A stretch of DNA of 64,000 nt from an uncultured Eubacteriales bacterium. GTDB taxonomy: Bacteria > Bacillota > Clostridia > Christensenellales > Borkfalkiaceae. The notes under the pieces were generated by a model, which worked only from the letters and a program-made list of their open reading frames with translations, was not told the DNA's origin and did no database searches. Below are positions 24,505 through 34,667 of the stretch, in pieces; position 1 is the first letter of the stretch; the number at the start of each line of letters is the position of its first letter. The position numbers were made by a program, and so were the translations under genes. Location: the NCBI GenBank assembly GCA_900542935.1, contig UQPN01000001.1:1-64000 (forward strand), given 5' to 3'.

Positions 24505-27500
24505 ATGAAGGACAAGAAACACTTATTCCTCAAATTGCTGTGTTTCACGTTTCTGCTCGGCTCTACGGCGGCGGGCGGCGCGGCTTGCAAAGATAAGCCG
24601 AACGAGCCTGCGATTCCCGACGGCTACGACAAACATTTCACCGAGGTCGGATCGTATTACGCCGACGAGGGAGAGACGAGATACACGTTTGAGCTGACCG
24701 ATTCGACGTTCACGCTGAAACTGGGCGGGCAGACGATTGACGGCACCTATCTTTACAACGGTACCAAATTGCGGCTGGTTACGACGGACGGAACGATTAT
24801 CGAAGCGACGTACAGCGAAGCGACGATTTCGTTTACATACGGCAACCATACGTATACTTTCCTCAGAAACGTGGATTATACCGTAAAATTCGAGATGAAC
24901 GGAGGCGTCGCGCAGGCGGACGCGAAAGTTCTGAACGGCAAGAAGCTGGAAAAACCCGCCGACCCCGTAAAGACGGTTGACGGCAAAGAATTTGCTTTCA
25001 TCGGCTGGTATAAAGATTCCTCGTTCAAGGAAAAATATTCGTTCGACCAGCCCGTTACGAAGGACATCACGCTCTACGCTTACTTCGTGGAGCTTTTAGG
25101 CACGGAAGAATACACGGTTACGTTCTCCGGGTTTACGGGGGCGGAGTACCCCGGTAAAACGACGGGAAGAAAGCTGTTTAATCTGCCGCAGCCCGGAGAA
25201 AAGGACGGAGCGAAATTCCTCGGCTGGTGGTACAGCGCGTACAACGACGGAACGAAGCTGACGGCGAAATATAACGAAGGCGACGCGATTTACGAAAACA
25301 TCGTGCTGTACGCCGTATGGGAAAATTCCGGCGTTTCCGCGGTTTCCGTGGGCGAAAAGGAAATTTCCTGGACGTCGCTCGGCGTGAATAAGGCGTATGA
25401 AATCACCGTTGCGAAACTGGCGGACGACGGCACGGAGCAGAAGGTGGGTGAAACGACGACTTCCTCGCTCAAATATTCGTTCGATTTTGCCGCGGAGGAA
25501 GCGGGCGACTACGTTGTTACCGTAAAGAGCGGCAACAGCGAGACGAAAGCATATTATAAAAACAAGACGCTGGCGCGCGTATGTCTGTTTGCGGTGAAAT
25601 ATCCTTCCGTGTTTACGTTCGGCGCCGTGGAAGGAGCGGAAAAGTATCTGCTTACGTACGAGTGCGGTACGGAAAATCACGTACATGAAGAAATCGACCT
25701 CGGAACGGATACGTTCTATGATTTTTCCGGCTGCGCGATGAAAGAAGGCGGCATTACGTTTACCGTAACGGCGGTGGCGAAAGAAGGGTATCGCAATTCC
25801 GTATCGGCAACGTATACGTTCGACGGCTCGCTGGCAACGCCCGAAAACTTCGTGCTTGACGGGACGAACGAAAAATTATCGTGGAGCGCGGTAAAGTACG
25901 CGGATTATTATCTGTTGACGATCAACGACGGCGAAGCGATTAACATGGGCACGAAAACCTCGTTCGATCTGAAAGGCTATGCGAAGGGCGAATATACAAT
26001 CAAACTGGTTGCCGTGGGCAGAGGATTCAACAATTCCGTTGCCGCAACCGCTACCTGGACGAAGAGCACGCTTGCCGCGCCTTCGAAGCCGGTACTGAAC
26101 GATTACACGCTGACCTGGAACGCCGTGGAGGGCGCGAAGGGGTATATCGTTAAAATCGGCGACAGAACGATTGATACGGATACGAATGCGTATACGTTTA
26201 CCGCGGGCGATTTTGCCGCGAACAAGACGTACGCGATTTCCGTCTGCGCGAAAGACGAGGCGGCTGCGGGCAATTCGCTGTTCGGCGAGATTCTCACGCT
26301 GACGACCGCGGCGGAGCTGAACCCCGAATATTCGAACGGGACGTTGACCTGGAACAGCGTTGTAGGCGCGAAGAAATACGAAGTGCAGGTGAACGACGGC
26401 GAAGTATTCGAAGCGAGCTACGCTTTCGCGAAAGTTACGCTGACGACGAGCGGAAACAATATTTTGCGCGTGTGGTCGTACAATGCGGCGGGCGAGGCTT
26501 CGGCATGGGCGGAAACGACGGTGGAAGCGTATACCGTGAGCTACAACGTAGGCGATAGCGAGCAGACGATTGCGGACAGATATTATGCGACGGGCGACGA
26601 AATTGCGCTGCCCGCCCCCGATTTCAACGGCTATGATTTTGCCGGCTGGTACGACGGCGAGAACGGGGCCGGAAGAAAGTACGAACTGACTTACGGCGCG
26701 TTGCCCGTATTCGAAAACGACGGCAATCTGACGCTGTATGCGAAGTGGGAACCGAAATCGTATCAGCTGACTCTGGACGGCGGCACGTATAACGCCTCCG
26801 ACTTATCGGAAGGAGCGACTGTGAAATACAGACAGCCGTTCACTTTACCCGTGCCCGAATCGAACGACACGAACCGTGCGTTTGTGGGCTGGTTCAACGG
26901 CAATACGCAGGTAGCGGACCAGAACGGCGCGAGCATCACCGAAAACGGCTGGCAGTATCTCGGCGGCGCTACGCTTACCGCGCGCTGGGCGGAAATATTC
27001 GAATTTGAAGCCGGTTTCGGCGGCTATAACGTGAAAAAACCCGCGGCGGGCGCGAAATATCTCACTACGATTACCGTCCCCGCGACGTACAACGGGAAAA
27101 AGGTGCTGGAAATCAAAGCGGAAGCGTTCACCGGATGCAAAAATATCGTTGCCATCAACATTCCGAACAGCATCACCAAGATTGTGCCTGAGGCGTTCTC
27201 CGATTGTTCCGCGCTTGAATCCGTAACGATTTACGAAGTAGAGGGAACTGTGGATCCGGTGTACTATTCGCCGGAAATTACCGGGGCGGACGGAAAGACG
27301 CATAAGGACGGCGTGGTAATCAAGAACGACGGCGTTACCGGTAAGACGCTGTTCTATTTCCCCAACGCGAAAACCGGGAACAACGGCGTTTATGCCATTC
27401 CCGACGACGTAGAGACGATTCCCGCGGAAATATTCTCCGGCAGAGAACTTACGAAGATTATTGTGCCCGCAAGCGTTACAAACGTGATGGCAAACGGGTT

Positions 27501-30500
27501 TGCTACCGCAAGATACCTGACGGAGGTGGAATTCCTTGCCGCTCCGGAAGGAACGGAAGAAAAAGCGCTGACGATAGACGAAAAGGCATTTGAAGGCTGC
27601 TATAGACTGGAGAACCTGATTCTGCCCGCACGTCTTATGACGATGAAGTTGTACGACGCTAAGGCTGCCGACGGTTCTTATACACAGTCCGTATTCAAAG
27701 GATGCAGCCATCTGGCGAATATCGAAGTGAGAGGCAATGCTGCGCCGGACAAGGAACGGGTATATTCCGCGCAGAACGGCATGCTTTTAAGCGCCGACGG
27801 AAAAACGTTATTGTATTATCCCGCAGGCAAAACGGATACCGCTGTTGTGCTGCCCGATTCGGTAACGAGTATCGGCGACAGGGCGTTTTATAAGAATACA
27901 AAAATAAAGACGTTTGTAGTGCCGGCGAGACTTCAGTATATCGGCGAATCGGCATTTGAAGGTTGTGGAGGAAATACTTACGGCTTAGAAACGCTGACGT
28001 TTGAAGGCGGAGAGGGTGACGCCGATCTCAGAATTGAAGACCGGGCGTTTTACGGCTGCTGGAAGATTGAAGCGCTTACGCTTACGGAAAACGTGCGCTA
28101 TCTGGGAGAGTCGGCTTTCGGCGATACGAGACATATTACAGAAGTAACCGTAAACAGCAGCGGCAGCGTTACGTTCAAAGACGGGGCGTTTGTTTCCGTT
28201 TACGGCGGAAGCGACGTAAGAACGCTGCACATCGGCAAGGGGCTTGCGAACGTGGATATTTCCGCGGTGTTCGGCGGCACCAACGCCGTACTTGCCACCG
28301 TAACCGTAGATAAAGAGAACAACTATTACTACGAAGGCAGCGACGGCGTTATTTACGATAAACACCTGAACGAAGAACAGGTAAATGTGCCTACGAAGAT
28401 TTTGTATTACCCGATATTGAAAGAGGGCGAGTACGAACTTCCCGGATCGATTACGACGATCGGCGCGAACGTGTTTGTTGCCAGACAGAAGCTTACGAAA
28501 GTTACGATCGGCGCGAACGTAACGGAAATCGGAAACGCGGCGTTCAAAGACTGCACGGCGCTTACCGAAGTGGTATGGAAAAAGCCTGTAGTTTCCGCAG
28601 AGGGCGTAACTGTCGAGGAACAGGCGCTGACTCTTGGCGACAACGTATTTTCCGGTTGCTACGGGTTTACGGCGTTCGTGCTTCCCGCCCGCGTTACGTC
28701 TATCGGCGACGGCGCGTTCCAGAATTGCAAATATATGACTACGTTCACGTTTGAGGACGGCACGGGCGCGCTGACCATCGGCGCGAAAGCTTTCTCGGGC
28801 TGCCATGCGCTTACCGCGCTTGCGCTGCGAGAGGGCGTTGTTTCCGTGGGCGACGGTGCGTTTGCAAACTGCGCGGAACTTGTCAGCGTAAGTCTGCCTG
28901 CTTCCGTAGAGCGCCTCGGTACCTGGGCGGAAGTTCAGGAAGAAGGTTCGGAGACGAAGAAATATACGTTTGTTTCGATGGATCTTTTCAAAACGACGGG
29001 CGTTTCTCCGAAACTGGAAAGAGTGGACGTAAACGAAAACAACACGCACTATTATTCGGAAAACGGCATGCTCTTCGGAAAGTACGAGAAAGAAGGCGAC
29101 GAAACGACGGCGAAAGAAGTGCCGGTGAGATTGTATTTCTGTCCGTTTGCCAAAACGGGCGACGTGAAATTGCCTAACACGCTGATTGAAATTTATAAAG
29201 AAGCGTTTGCTTACAATACCGGGGTTACTGCGGTAAGCTTTAACGGCGAACTGGCGGGCGAAGCGTTTGATATCGGCGAAAATGCGTTGTATAACGCGAC
29301 AGCGCTGACGACGTTTGAACTCCCCGTAGGATTGAAGACGATTAAAACCGGATTGTTCAAGGGGTGCAGCGGTCTTAAAACGATTGTTGTCCCCAACACG
29401 GTATCCTCGATTGCCGCGGGAGCCTTCCAGGGATGCGTTTCGCTGGCTACCGTAAACTTTGCCGAGGGCAACGACGGAAATCCGTTGGTGCTGGAAGACG
29501 GATCGTATTCAACGACTCATTCCGGTAACGGATCCAGCATGGTAGATACTACGATTTATACGGGCGCGTTCGGTTATTATTATGAGAGGAGGTTGGGTAC
29601 GGGTGGTCGCACCGTTGAAAAGGGTTGCATTTCGCTGACTTCGATTAAATTCCCGAAACGACTTTCGTACGTAGGCGCTTATGCATTTTACGGCTGCGAA
29701 AGTCTGACGACGATTGATTTCGGGGCGGATTCGAATGTAGGCGTGCTCGGCGACGGCGCGTTTATGAATACGCCTTTGAACATGATTAAAAACGGCGATG
29801 ACGTTCAGGCGGACGCAACGGGAAAACTTACGCTGACTCTGCCCGAAAAGCTTACGGCGGTGCGCGCTCGGGCGTTTTATGCAACGAAGTTCCCCGAAAA
29901 TACCACGATTAAAATCGGCGCAAACGTTACCGATTTCGGCGAAGATACGCTTGCTTCTTCTTCCGCTTCGCCTATGACGAAAGCAGGACGAGTGTTCGGC
30001 GAAACGAACGTAAAAGAAATAATCTTTGCGGATAACAGCAAGCTTACCACCGTGCATGATCGGGCGTTTGCCGATTCAAAAGGCGGAAAGCAGCCGTTCA
30101 CTTCCGTTTCGTTCGGCAAGAACAGCGCGTTGGAAACAATTAAATACGGTGCGTTTGCTTTCTGCAGCCAGTTGACAGATATCGATTTCGGCGAGAACAG
30201 CAAGCTGAAAAAAATCGAAGGAAATGCGTTCGAAAGTTGCGTGAAACTGGAAAGCATAACGCTTCCCGCAACGCTGGAAACTATCGAGTCGTACGGAAGT
30301 AACGGAGGAGCTTTCTACGGTTGCTCCGCGTTGAAATCCGTAACGTTTGAAACGTATGCGGCGACCAACGAAGAAACGGGCGCGGTACAAGGCAAGAATT
30401 CGTTGAAGTCTATCGGTACGCAGGCGTTTGCCGGCAGCGGACTGACCTCGTTCAAGTTCCCCGAAACGATTGAAGTGCTGAATACAGGGGCGCTGGGAGC

Positions 30501-33500
30501 AGAACTGTTTAAGGGATGCAAACAGCTGAAAACGATAGAACTTTCGTCTACGGTGGCGGATATAACCAAGGTGTTCGACTATTGCGGTTCGATCAACGAA
30601 GTTAAACTGCCGACGGACGACAACGGTAATCAGCTTGGGTACTTTAAAGCGGACGGTTCTGTGATATACAATAAGGACGGAACGGAAATCACCTATATTT
30701 TAGGCGACGTTCCCGAAACGTTTGCAATCAAAGAGGGCGTTACCACGCTGAAATCCGGCGTGTTTGCAGGAAAAGCCACTTTGAAAAAGGTGATTATTCC
30801 CGCAAGCGTTACAGCGATAGAGGACAGAGCTTTCTATGATTGCATAGGCTTGGAAACCGTGGAATTTGCGGAAAACAGCGCTCTTGATACCATCGGCGAA
30901 TGGGCTTTCAGAAACTGCGTTTCGTTGAAATCTATTGCGATTCCTTCGAAAGTAACGAAACTGAACGGTTATACCTTCTATAACTGCAAATCGCTGGTAA
31001 AAGTAACTTTACCCGAAAAACTGACGCATATCGGCTATTATTTCTATACTTATTACGGTGTGGAAACAACGGGTAACGACGGAGGTTTCGTATTTGCGCA
31101 TTGCGAAAACCTGAAAGAAATCAATATTCCGGAATCGGTACAGTGGATTCAGAACTATGCATTCCTGAACTGCAAATCGCTGACGGAAATCACTCTGAAC
31201 GCGAACGACAAGCAGGTGGGCGAAGGCGCGTTTGCGAATTGCTCTTCGTTGAAAAAGGTAACGCTGGGGGCGAATATCAAAACGCTTCCTTCGAGACTGT
31301 TTATCAACTGCACGAGTCTGGAAAGCATAGTCGGAGCAAATTCGACGAATCAGACGGAAGGCGAGCCGATAGCGGATCTTTCGCAGATTGTAGGCTTCGG
31401 GTATATTTACGCGTCTTCGGGGAAGAAGCAGTTTAAAGTCGGTTCGTATACCTTCCAGAATTGTACTTCGATTAAAGAAGTGATTCTGTCTTCCGCAGAT
31501 ACAAGCATCGTACTTGGGGATTATTTATTCGACGGGTGCACCAACCTTGCTTATGTAAATAAAACGAAAGTGGACGGTACCGAAGAAACGCCCGTGTATT
31601 TAAGCAGATTCCCCGATCAGCTTGTATATCTCGGAAAATATTCTTTCAGAAATACGGCGCTTTCGAGAGTACGTATGCCGGATAGTCTTACCAGCCTCGG
31701 CGAAACCCTTGCGGGAGATTCCGGATATACGGGAGAGCCTTCGGCGCTGTGGAGCACTACCGAAGGAAAGGAAGACGAATACAAGACGACTGCCTCGAAA
31801 ATGTCCGGCGCGTTTGACGGCTGCACGCAACTTACTTATCTCGATTTGAATAACGTTATCAGAATCGGCGGGTTGGCATTCAGAAATTGTCCGCTTACCG
31901 AGGTTGCGGGAACGAAAAACGCAGAAGGCAAGATTACCGGCGAACTCGATCTTTCGAAAGTGCAGGTATTCGGCAAAGGCGCGTTTTCCGGAACGGGACT
32001 GAAAAAAGTAAATCTTTCCGGCGTGTGGTACAGCAATACCGGCACCACGAAGGCGAAATATCCGATGGGCTTCGGCGACGGCGCGGAAAATTATTCGACG
32101 CAGCTGACAAACTCGGATAGCGAAGGCGTATTTGAAAACTGCGCTCAGCTTGAAACGGTAACGTTTTCGGAAGTAACTTCCGGCGCGCACGGAACGTCAA
32201 GCAGTCAGGCGGCAAAAATAACGCTGGGCAAGCTGATGTTTAAAAATTGCGGCAAACTTGAAAGCGTTGTGTTGCCCAAGAGCGTTACGGCATTGCCCCA
32301 ATCAGGGTTCTATGGGTGCTCGAAACTTAGCGGCATTGTGATTAACGGTACGCTTACGTCATTCGGTAATTATACGTTTGCCGGGTGCACGTCGCTGGAA
32401 GCCATCGACTTATCCAAAGCGACGGCAACAAGCATTGCTACCGGTATGTTCGACGGATGTGAAAAGCTGGCGGACGTGAAGCTGAATACAGGGGAAATTA
32501 CTTCTATCGGTAGCTCTGCGTTCAGAAATTGCGTTTCGCTTGTGAGCGAAGTGCCCGAAGACGCACCCGAAGGCGCTAAAATTTCCGCTTTCCCGTTTAC
32601 TTCTTTAACGAAAGTCAAGTCATACGGAACAAGCGCGTTTGAAGGCTGCACCGGGCTTAAGAAAGTGGAAATTGCGGCGTTGACAAAAGCTACGGATAAG
32701 ATTACTATCGGTGCTTCTGCGTTCAGAGGCTGTTCTTCGTTAACTTCGGTTACGCTTTCGAAGAACGTTACCACTATCAATACTTCGGCATTCGGGAACT
32801 GCGCTAAACTGACAACGTTCAATACGGATGCGAATACGAATTTCGAAGCGAAAAACGGGTTGCTTTACAAGGCGGACGGAACGATTATCTGCATCCCTGC
32901 CGGTCTTGTGTTTGAAAACAATACGGTTGCGCTGGGAGACGACGAAAAAATCGGCGCGGGAGCTTTGGACGGTTGCGTAAACCTGAAGAAGCTGATTCTT
33001 CCCGAATCGATAACGACGATTGCCGCCAACTATTTCAAGGATGCAGAATATCTTGAGGAAATTGTGATTTCTTCCAAGACGGAAAGCATCGGCAATTCTG
33101 CGTTTGACGGTTCCGGCTTGAAGAAGATTACTTACAACGGATATGTAAGCGACGAAGCGGAAACGCTGAAAACTTCCGTATTCCCCGCAACGCTGAAAAC
33201 GATCGGGCAATATGCATTCATGGGTACGCAGCTGGAAAAGGTGATTATCCCCGAAACGCTGAACGGCGTAGAGTTTAACTCAAAAGGAAACGTTAGCAGC
33301 TATTCGATTAAAGCCGGCGCTTTTTCCGCTTCGGCGTTGAAGAGCGTTGTGATTGAAGGTGCGGAAACGTATTTTGCTATGAACTCATCCGGCAAGGACG
33401 GCGTGTTTGCCAACTGCGTACAGCTGACGGACGTTAAATTCATGGCGGAAACGGCTCAGTACGGCAAGAATCTGTTCTACGGATGTACGGCGTTAACGTC

Positions 33501-34227
33501 GGTACAGCTGCCTTCGAAAGCCACGACTCTTGGAGAATATATGTTTGCTGAGTGTACTGCTTTGACGAGCATTACGCTTCCGGAAACTTTGACGGCGTTG
33601 CCCGGATATATCTTCCAGAATTGCAAGGCTTTGACTTCCGTTACGTTACCTGCGAACATAACTTCGATTCCCAGCAGCCTTTTCCGCGATTCCGGTATTA
33701 CGGAAATCGTGATTCCCGAAGGCGTTACGGAAATTTCGTACGACGCGTTTAACGGTTGTACGAAACTTACAAACGTAACGCTGCCGAGTACGTTGACCTC
33801 TCTCGGCGGACGGGTGTTCAAAGGTTGCACGGAACTGACTTCGGTGCAGATTCCCGAAGGCCTCGAAACTCTGGACGGGTTTACCGATTGCACGAAACTG
33901 CAATCCATCAATATTCCCGCTACGGTTACGACGATTTCTTCCGGTGCGTTTGATAACTGCACTTCGCTGAAATCGATTGTAATTCCCGAAAGCGTTACGA
34001 CGGTACAGGTTGCGTTCAGCGGCTGGACGGCAGAACAGACGATTTACGTTGAAAGATCGGCTTCCGAGGTTTATAATCTTTGGAACGCGGATAAGGAAAG
34101 CGGGTTCGGATGGATGATTGACGTTTCTACCTATTCCGGAGAGAAACAGACGATCAACCAGTGCTTTGCGAAGATTGTGTGGAATTATAGCCCGGAGGCG
34201 ACTACCGCGGGCGAAAACGCAAAGTAA
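24505..34227 (+). CDS. giant BspA-type leucine-rich-repeat lipoprotein (3240 aa)
   Basis: A probable lipid-anchored surface protein. Domains in order: signal peptide with Cys near residue 24-28 (GGAAC, an imperfect lipobox), then a beta-rich segment (about 45-122). Two InlB-type B repeats (Listeria-Bacteroides type, about 125-196 and 202-273, with FIGWY and LYAVW) are followed by fibronectin-III-like units (about 279-677) and two more InlB repeats (about 678-829). A very long array of BspA-type LRRs (LRR_5) runs from about 853 to 3170, with the pattern V-x-IP-x-x-V-x-x-I-x-x-x-AF-x-x-C-x-x-L, and a short C-terminal tail closes it. No LPxTG signal or C-terminal membrane segment. GGAGG (24491-24495) precedes ATG 24505 by 9 bases. 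BspA-type LRR proteins of other bacteria bind host proteins or coaggregate. Ligand unknown. Confidence 0.88.
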   Translation: MKDKKHLFLKLLCFTFLLGSTAAGGAACKDKPNEPAIPDGYDKHFTEVGSYYADEGETRYTFELTDSTFTLKLGGQTIDGTYLYNGTKLRLVTTDGTIIEATYSEATISFTYGNHTYTFLRNVDYTVKFEMNGGVAQADAKVLNGKKLEKPADPVKTVDGKEFAFIGWYKDSSFKEKYSFDQPVTKDITLYAYFVELLGTEEYTVTFSGFTGAEYPGKTTGRKLFNLPQPGEKDGAKFLGWWYSAYNDGTKLTAKYNEGDAIYENIVLYAVWENSGVSAVSVGEKEISWTSLGVNKAYEITVAKLADDGTEQKVGETTTSSLKYSFDFAAEEAGDYVVTVKSGNSETKAYYKNKTLARVCLFAVKYPSVFTFGAVEGAEKYLLTYECGTENHVHEEIDLGTDTFYDFSGCAMKEGGITFTVTAVAKEGYRNSVSATYTFDGSLATPENFVLDGTNEKLSWSAVKYADYYLLTINDGEAINMGTKTSFDLKGYAKGEYTIKLVAVGRGFNNSVAATATWTKSTLAAPSKPVLNDYTLTWNAVEGAKGYIVKIGDRTIDTDTNAYTFTAGDFAANKTYAISVCAKDEAAAGNSLFGEILTLTTAAELNPEYSNGTLTWNSVVGAKKYEVQVNDGEVFEASYAFAKVTLTTSGNNILRVWSYNAAGEASAWAETTVEAYTVSYNVGDSEQTIADRYYATGDEIALPAPDFNGYDFAGWYDGENGAGRKYELTYGALPVFENDGNLTLYAKWEPKSYQLTLDGGTYNASDLSEGATVKYRQPFTLPVPESNDTNRAFVGWFNGNTQVADQNGASITENGWQYLGGATLTARWAEIFEFEAGFGGYNVKKPAAGAKYLTTITVPATYNGKKVLEIKAEAFTGCKNIVAINIPNSITKIVPEAFSDCSALESVTIYEVEGTVDPVYYSPEITGADGKTHKDGVVIKNDGVTGKTLFYFPNAKTGNNGVYAIPDDVETIPAEIFSGRELTKIIVPASVTNVMANGFATARYLTEVEFLAAPEGTEEKALTIDEKAFEGCYRLENLILPARLMTMKLYDAKAADGSYTQSVFKGCSHLANIEVRGNAAPDKERVYSAQNGMLLSADGKTLLYYPAGKTDTAVVLPDSVTSIGDRAFYKNTKIKTFVVPARLQYIGESAFEGCGGNTYGLETLTFEGGEGDADLRIEDRAFYGCWKIEALTLTENVRYLGESAFGDTRHITEVTVNSSGSVTFKDGAFVSVYGGSDVRTLHIGKGLANVDISAVFGGTNAVLATVTVDKENNYYYEGSDGVIYDKHLNEEQVNVPTKILYYPILKEGEYELPGSITTIGANVFVARQKLTKVTIGANVTEIGNAAFKDCTALTEVVWKKPVVSAEGVTVEEQALTLGDNVFSGCYGFTAFVLPARVTSIGDGAFQNCKYMTTFTFEDGTGALTIGAKAFSGCHALTALALREGVVSVGDGAFANCAELVSVSLPASVERLGTWAEVQEEGSETKKYTFVSMDLFKTTGVSPKLERVDVNENNTHYYSENGMLFGKYEKEGDETTAKEVPVRLYFCPFAKTGDVKLPNTLIEIYKEAFAYNTGVTAVSFNGELAGEAFDIGENALYNATALTTFELPVGLKTIKTGLFKGCSGLKTIVVPNTVSSIAAGAFQGCVSLATVNFAEGNDGNPLVLEDGSYSTTHSGNGSSMVDTTIYTGAFGYYYERRLGTGGRTVEKGCISLTSIKFPKRLSYVGAYAFYGCESLTTIDFGADSNVGVLGDGAFMNTPLNMIKNGDDVQADATGKLTLTLPEKLTAVRARAFYATKFPENTTIKIGANVTDFGEDTLASSSASPMTKAGRVFGETNVKEIIFADNSKLTTVHDRAFADSKGGKQPFTSVSFGKNSALETIKYGAFAFCSQLTDIDFGENSKLKKIEGNAFESCVKLESITLPATLETIESYGSNGGAFYGCSALKSVTFETYAATNEETGAVQGKNSLKSIGTQAFAGSGLTSFKFPETIEVLNTGALGAELFKGCKQLKTIELSSTVADITKVFDYCGSINEVKLPTDDNGNQLGYFKADGSVIYNKDGTEITYILGDVPETFAIKEGVTTLKSGVFAGKATLKKVIIPASVTAIEDRAFYDCIGLETVEFAENSALDTIGEWAFRNCVSLKSIAIPSKVTKLNGYTFYNCKSLVKVTLPEKLTHIGYYFYTYYGVETTGNDGGFVFAHCENLKEINIPESVQWIQNYAFLNCKSLTEITLNANDKQVGEGAFANCSSLKKVTLGANIKTLPSRLFINCTSLESIVGANSTNQTEGEPIADLSQIVGFGYIYASSGKKQFKVGSYTFQNCTSIKEVILSSADTSIVLGDYLFDGCTNLAYVNKTKVDGTEETPVYLSRFPDQLVYLGKYSFRNTALSRVRMPDSLTSLGETLAGDSGYTGEPSALWSTTEGKEDEYKTTASKMSGAFDGCTQLTYLDLNNVIRIGGLAFRNCPLTEVAGTKNAEGKITGELDLSKVQVFGKGAFSGTGLKKVNLSGVWYSNTGTTKAKYPMGFGDGAENYSTQLTNSDSEGVFENCAQLETVTFSEVTSGAHGTSSSQAAKITLGKLMFKNCGKLESVVLPKSVTALPQSGFYGCSKLSGIVINGTLTSFGNYTFAGCTSLEAIDLSKATATSIATGMFDGCEKLADVKLNTGEITSIGSSAFRNCVSLVSEVPEDAPEGAKISAFPFTSLTKVKSYGTSAFEGCTGLKKVEIAALTKATDKITIGASAFRGCSSLTSVTLSKNVTTINTSAFGNCAKLTTFNTDANTNFEAKNGLLYKADGTIICIPAGLVFENNTVALGDDEKIGAGALDGCVNLKKLILPESITTIAANYFKDAEYLEEIVISSKTESIGNSAFDGSGLKKITYNGYVSDEAETLKTSVFPATLKTIGQYAFMGTQLEKVIIPETLNGVEFNSKGNVSSYSIKAGAFSASALKSVVIEGAETYFAMNSSGKDGVFANCVQLTDVKFMAETAQYGKNLFYGCTALTSVQLPSKATTLGEYMFAECTALTSITLPETLTALPGYIFQNCKALTSVTLPANITSIPSSLFRDSGITEIVIPEGVTEISYDAFNGCTKLTNVTLPSTLTSLGGRVFKGCTELTSVQIPEGLETLDGFTDCTKLQSINIPATVTTISSGAFDNCTSLKSIVIPESVTTVQVAFSGWTAEQTIYVERSASEVYNLWNADKESGFGWMIDVSTYSGEKQTINQCFAKIVWNYSPEATTAGENAK

Positions 34228-34282
34228 TCCGCAAAACAAAAGAAACGATGAATCGATAAACGGATTCGAGGGTTTCAAACCG

Positions 34283-34325
34283 GTCGGCGGCAGCGATAAG
34301 CTGTCGCCGGCTTTTCGTTTTTTCG
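34283..34325 (+). terminator. terminator of the giant LRR gene
   Basis: A 12-bp stem (34283-34294 with 34300-34311, G-T pairs allowed) with a 5-base loop, followed by CTTTTCGTTTTTT. The rest of the gap to 34522 is AT-rich and shows nothing I can name. Confidence 0.85.
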
Positions 34326-34522
34326 GATTGCATAAAATTTGCATAAAATGCATAAAAACGGAAACATTTCCGTGCTGTTCCTGCATATAATAGTAAAAAT
34401 AATTGTTCTGCATGTATATTTGTTTTTTGTCCGTTTTGCGGGGTAATTTGATTTTAAGATAGAATCGATTCGAAAAATCTATCAAAAATAAGTTATTTAT
34501 TCGCGTTTTCGGTCGGGAATGC

Positions 34523-34551
34523 TTTACAAATCGGGGAGATTGTGATATAAT
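34523..34551 (+). promoter_or_regulatory. sigma-A promoter ahead of the MoxR/VWA cluster
   Basis: TTTACA (34523-34528), 17 bases, TATAAT (34546-34551). The leader to the first gene is about 110 bases. Confidence 0.82.
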
Positions 34552-34667
34552 CTTAACATATATCGTTTAAGAACGAAGTTCGGGCGGTATATTAAGAAAA
34601 AAGATTCCGGAACCGCGGAAAAAACGCGGCGGAAAAAATCTAAAACGGAACAAGGAGGTCCGGAGAG

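Noticed and set aside
24505..34227. Frameshift or fusion artefact explaining the very long LRR gene
   Set aside because: The frame is continuous with uniform repeat pattern and codon use throughout, one ribosome-binding site at the start and a terminator after the stop.
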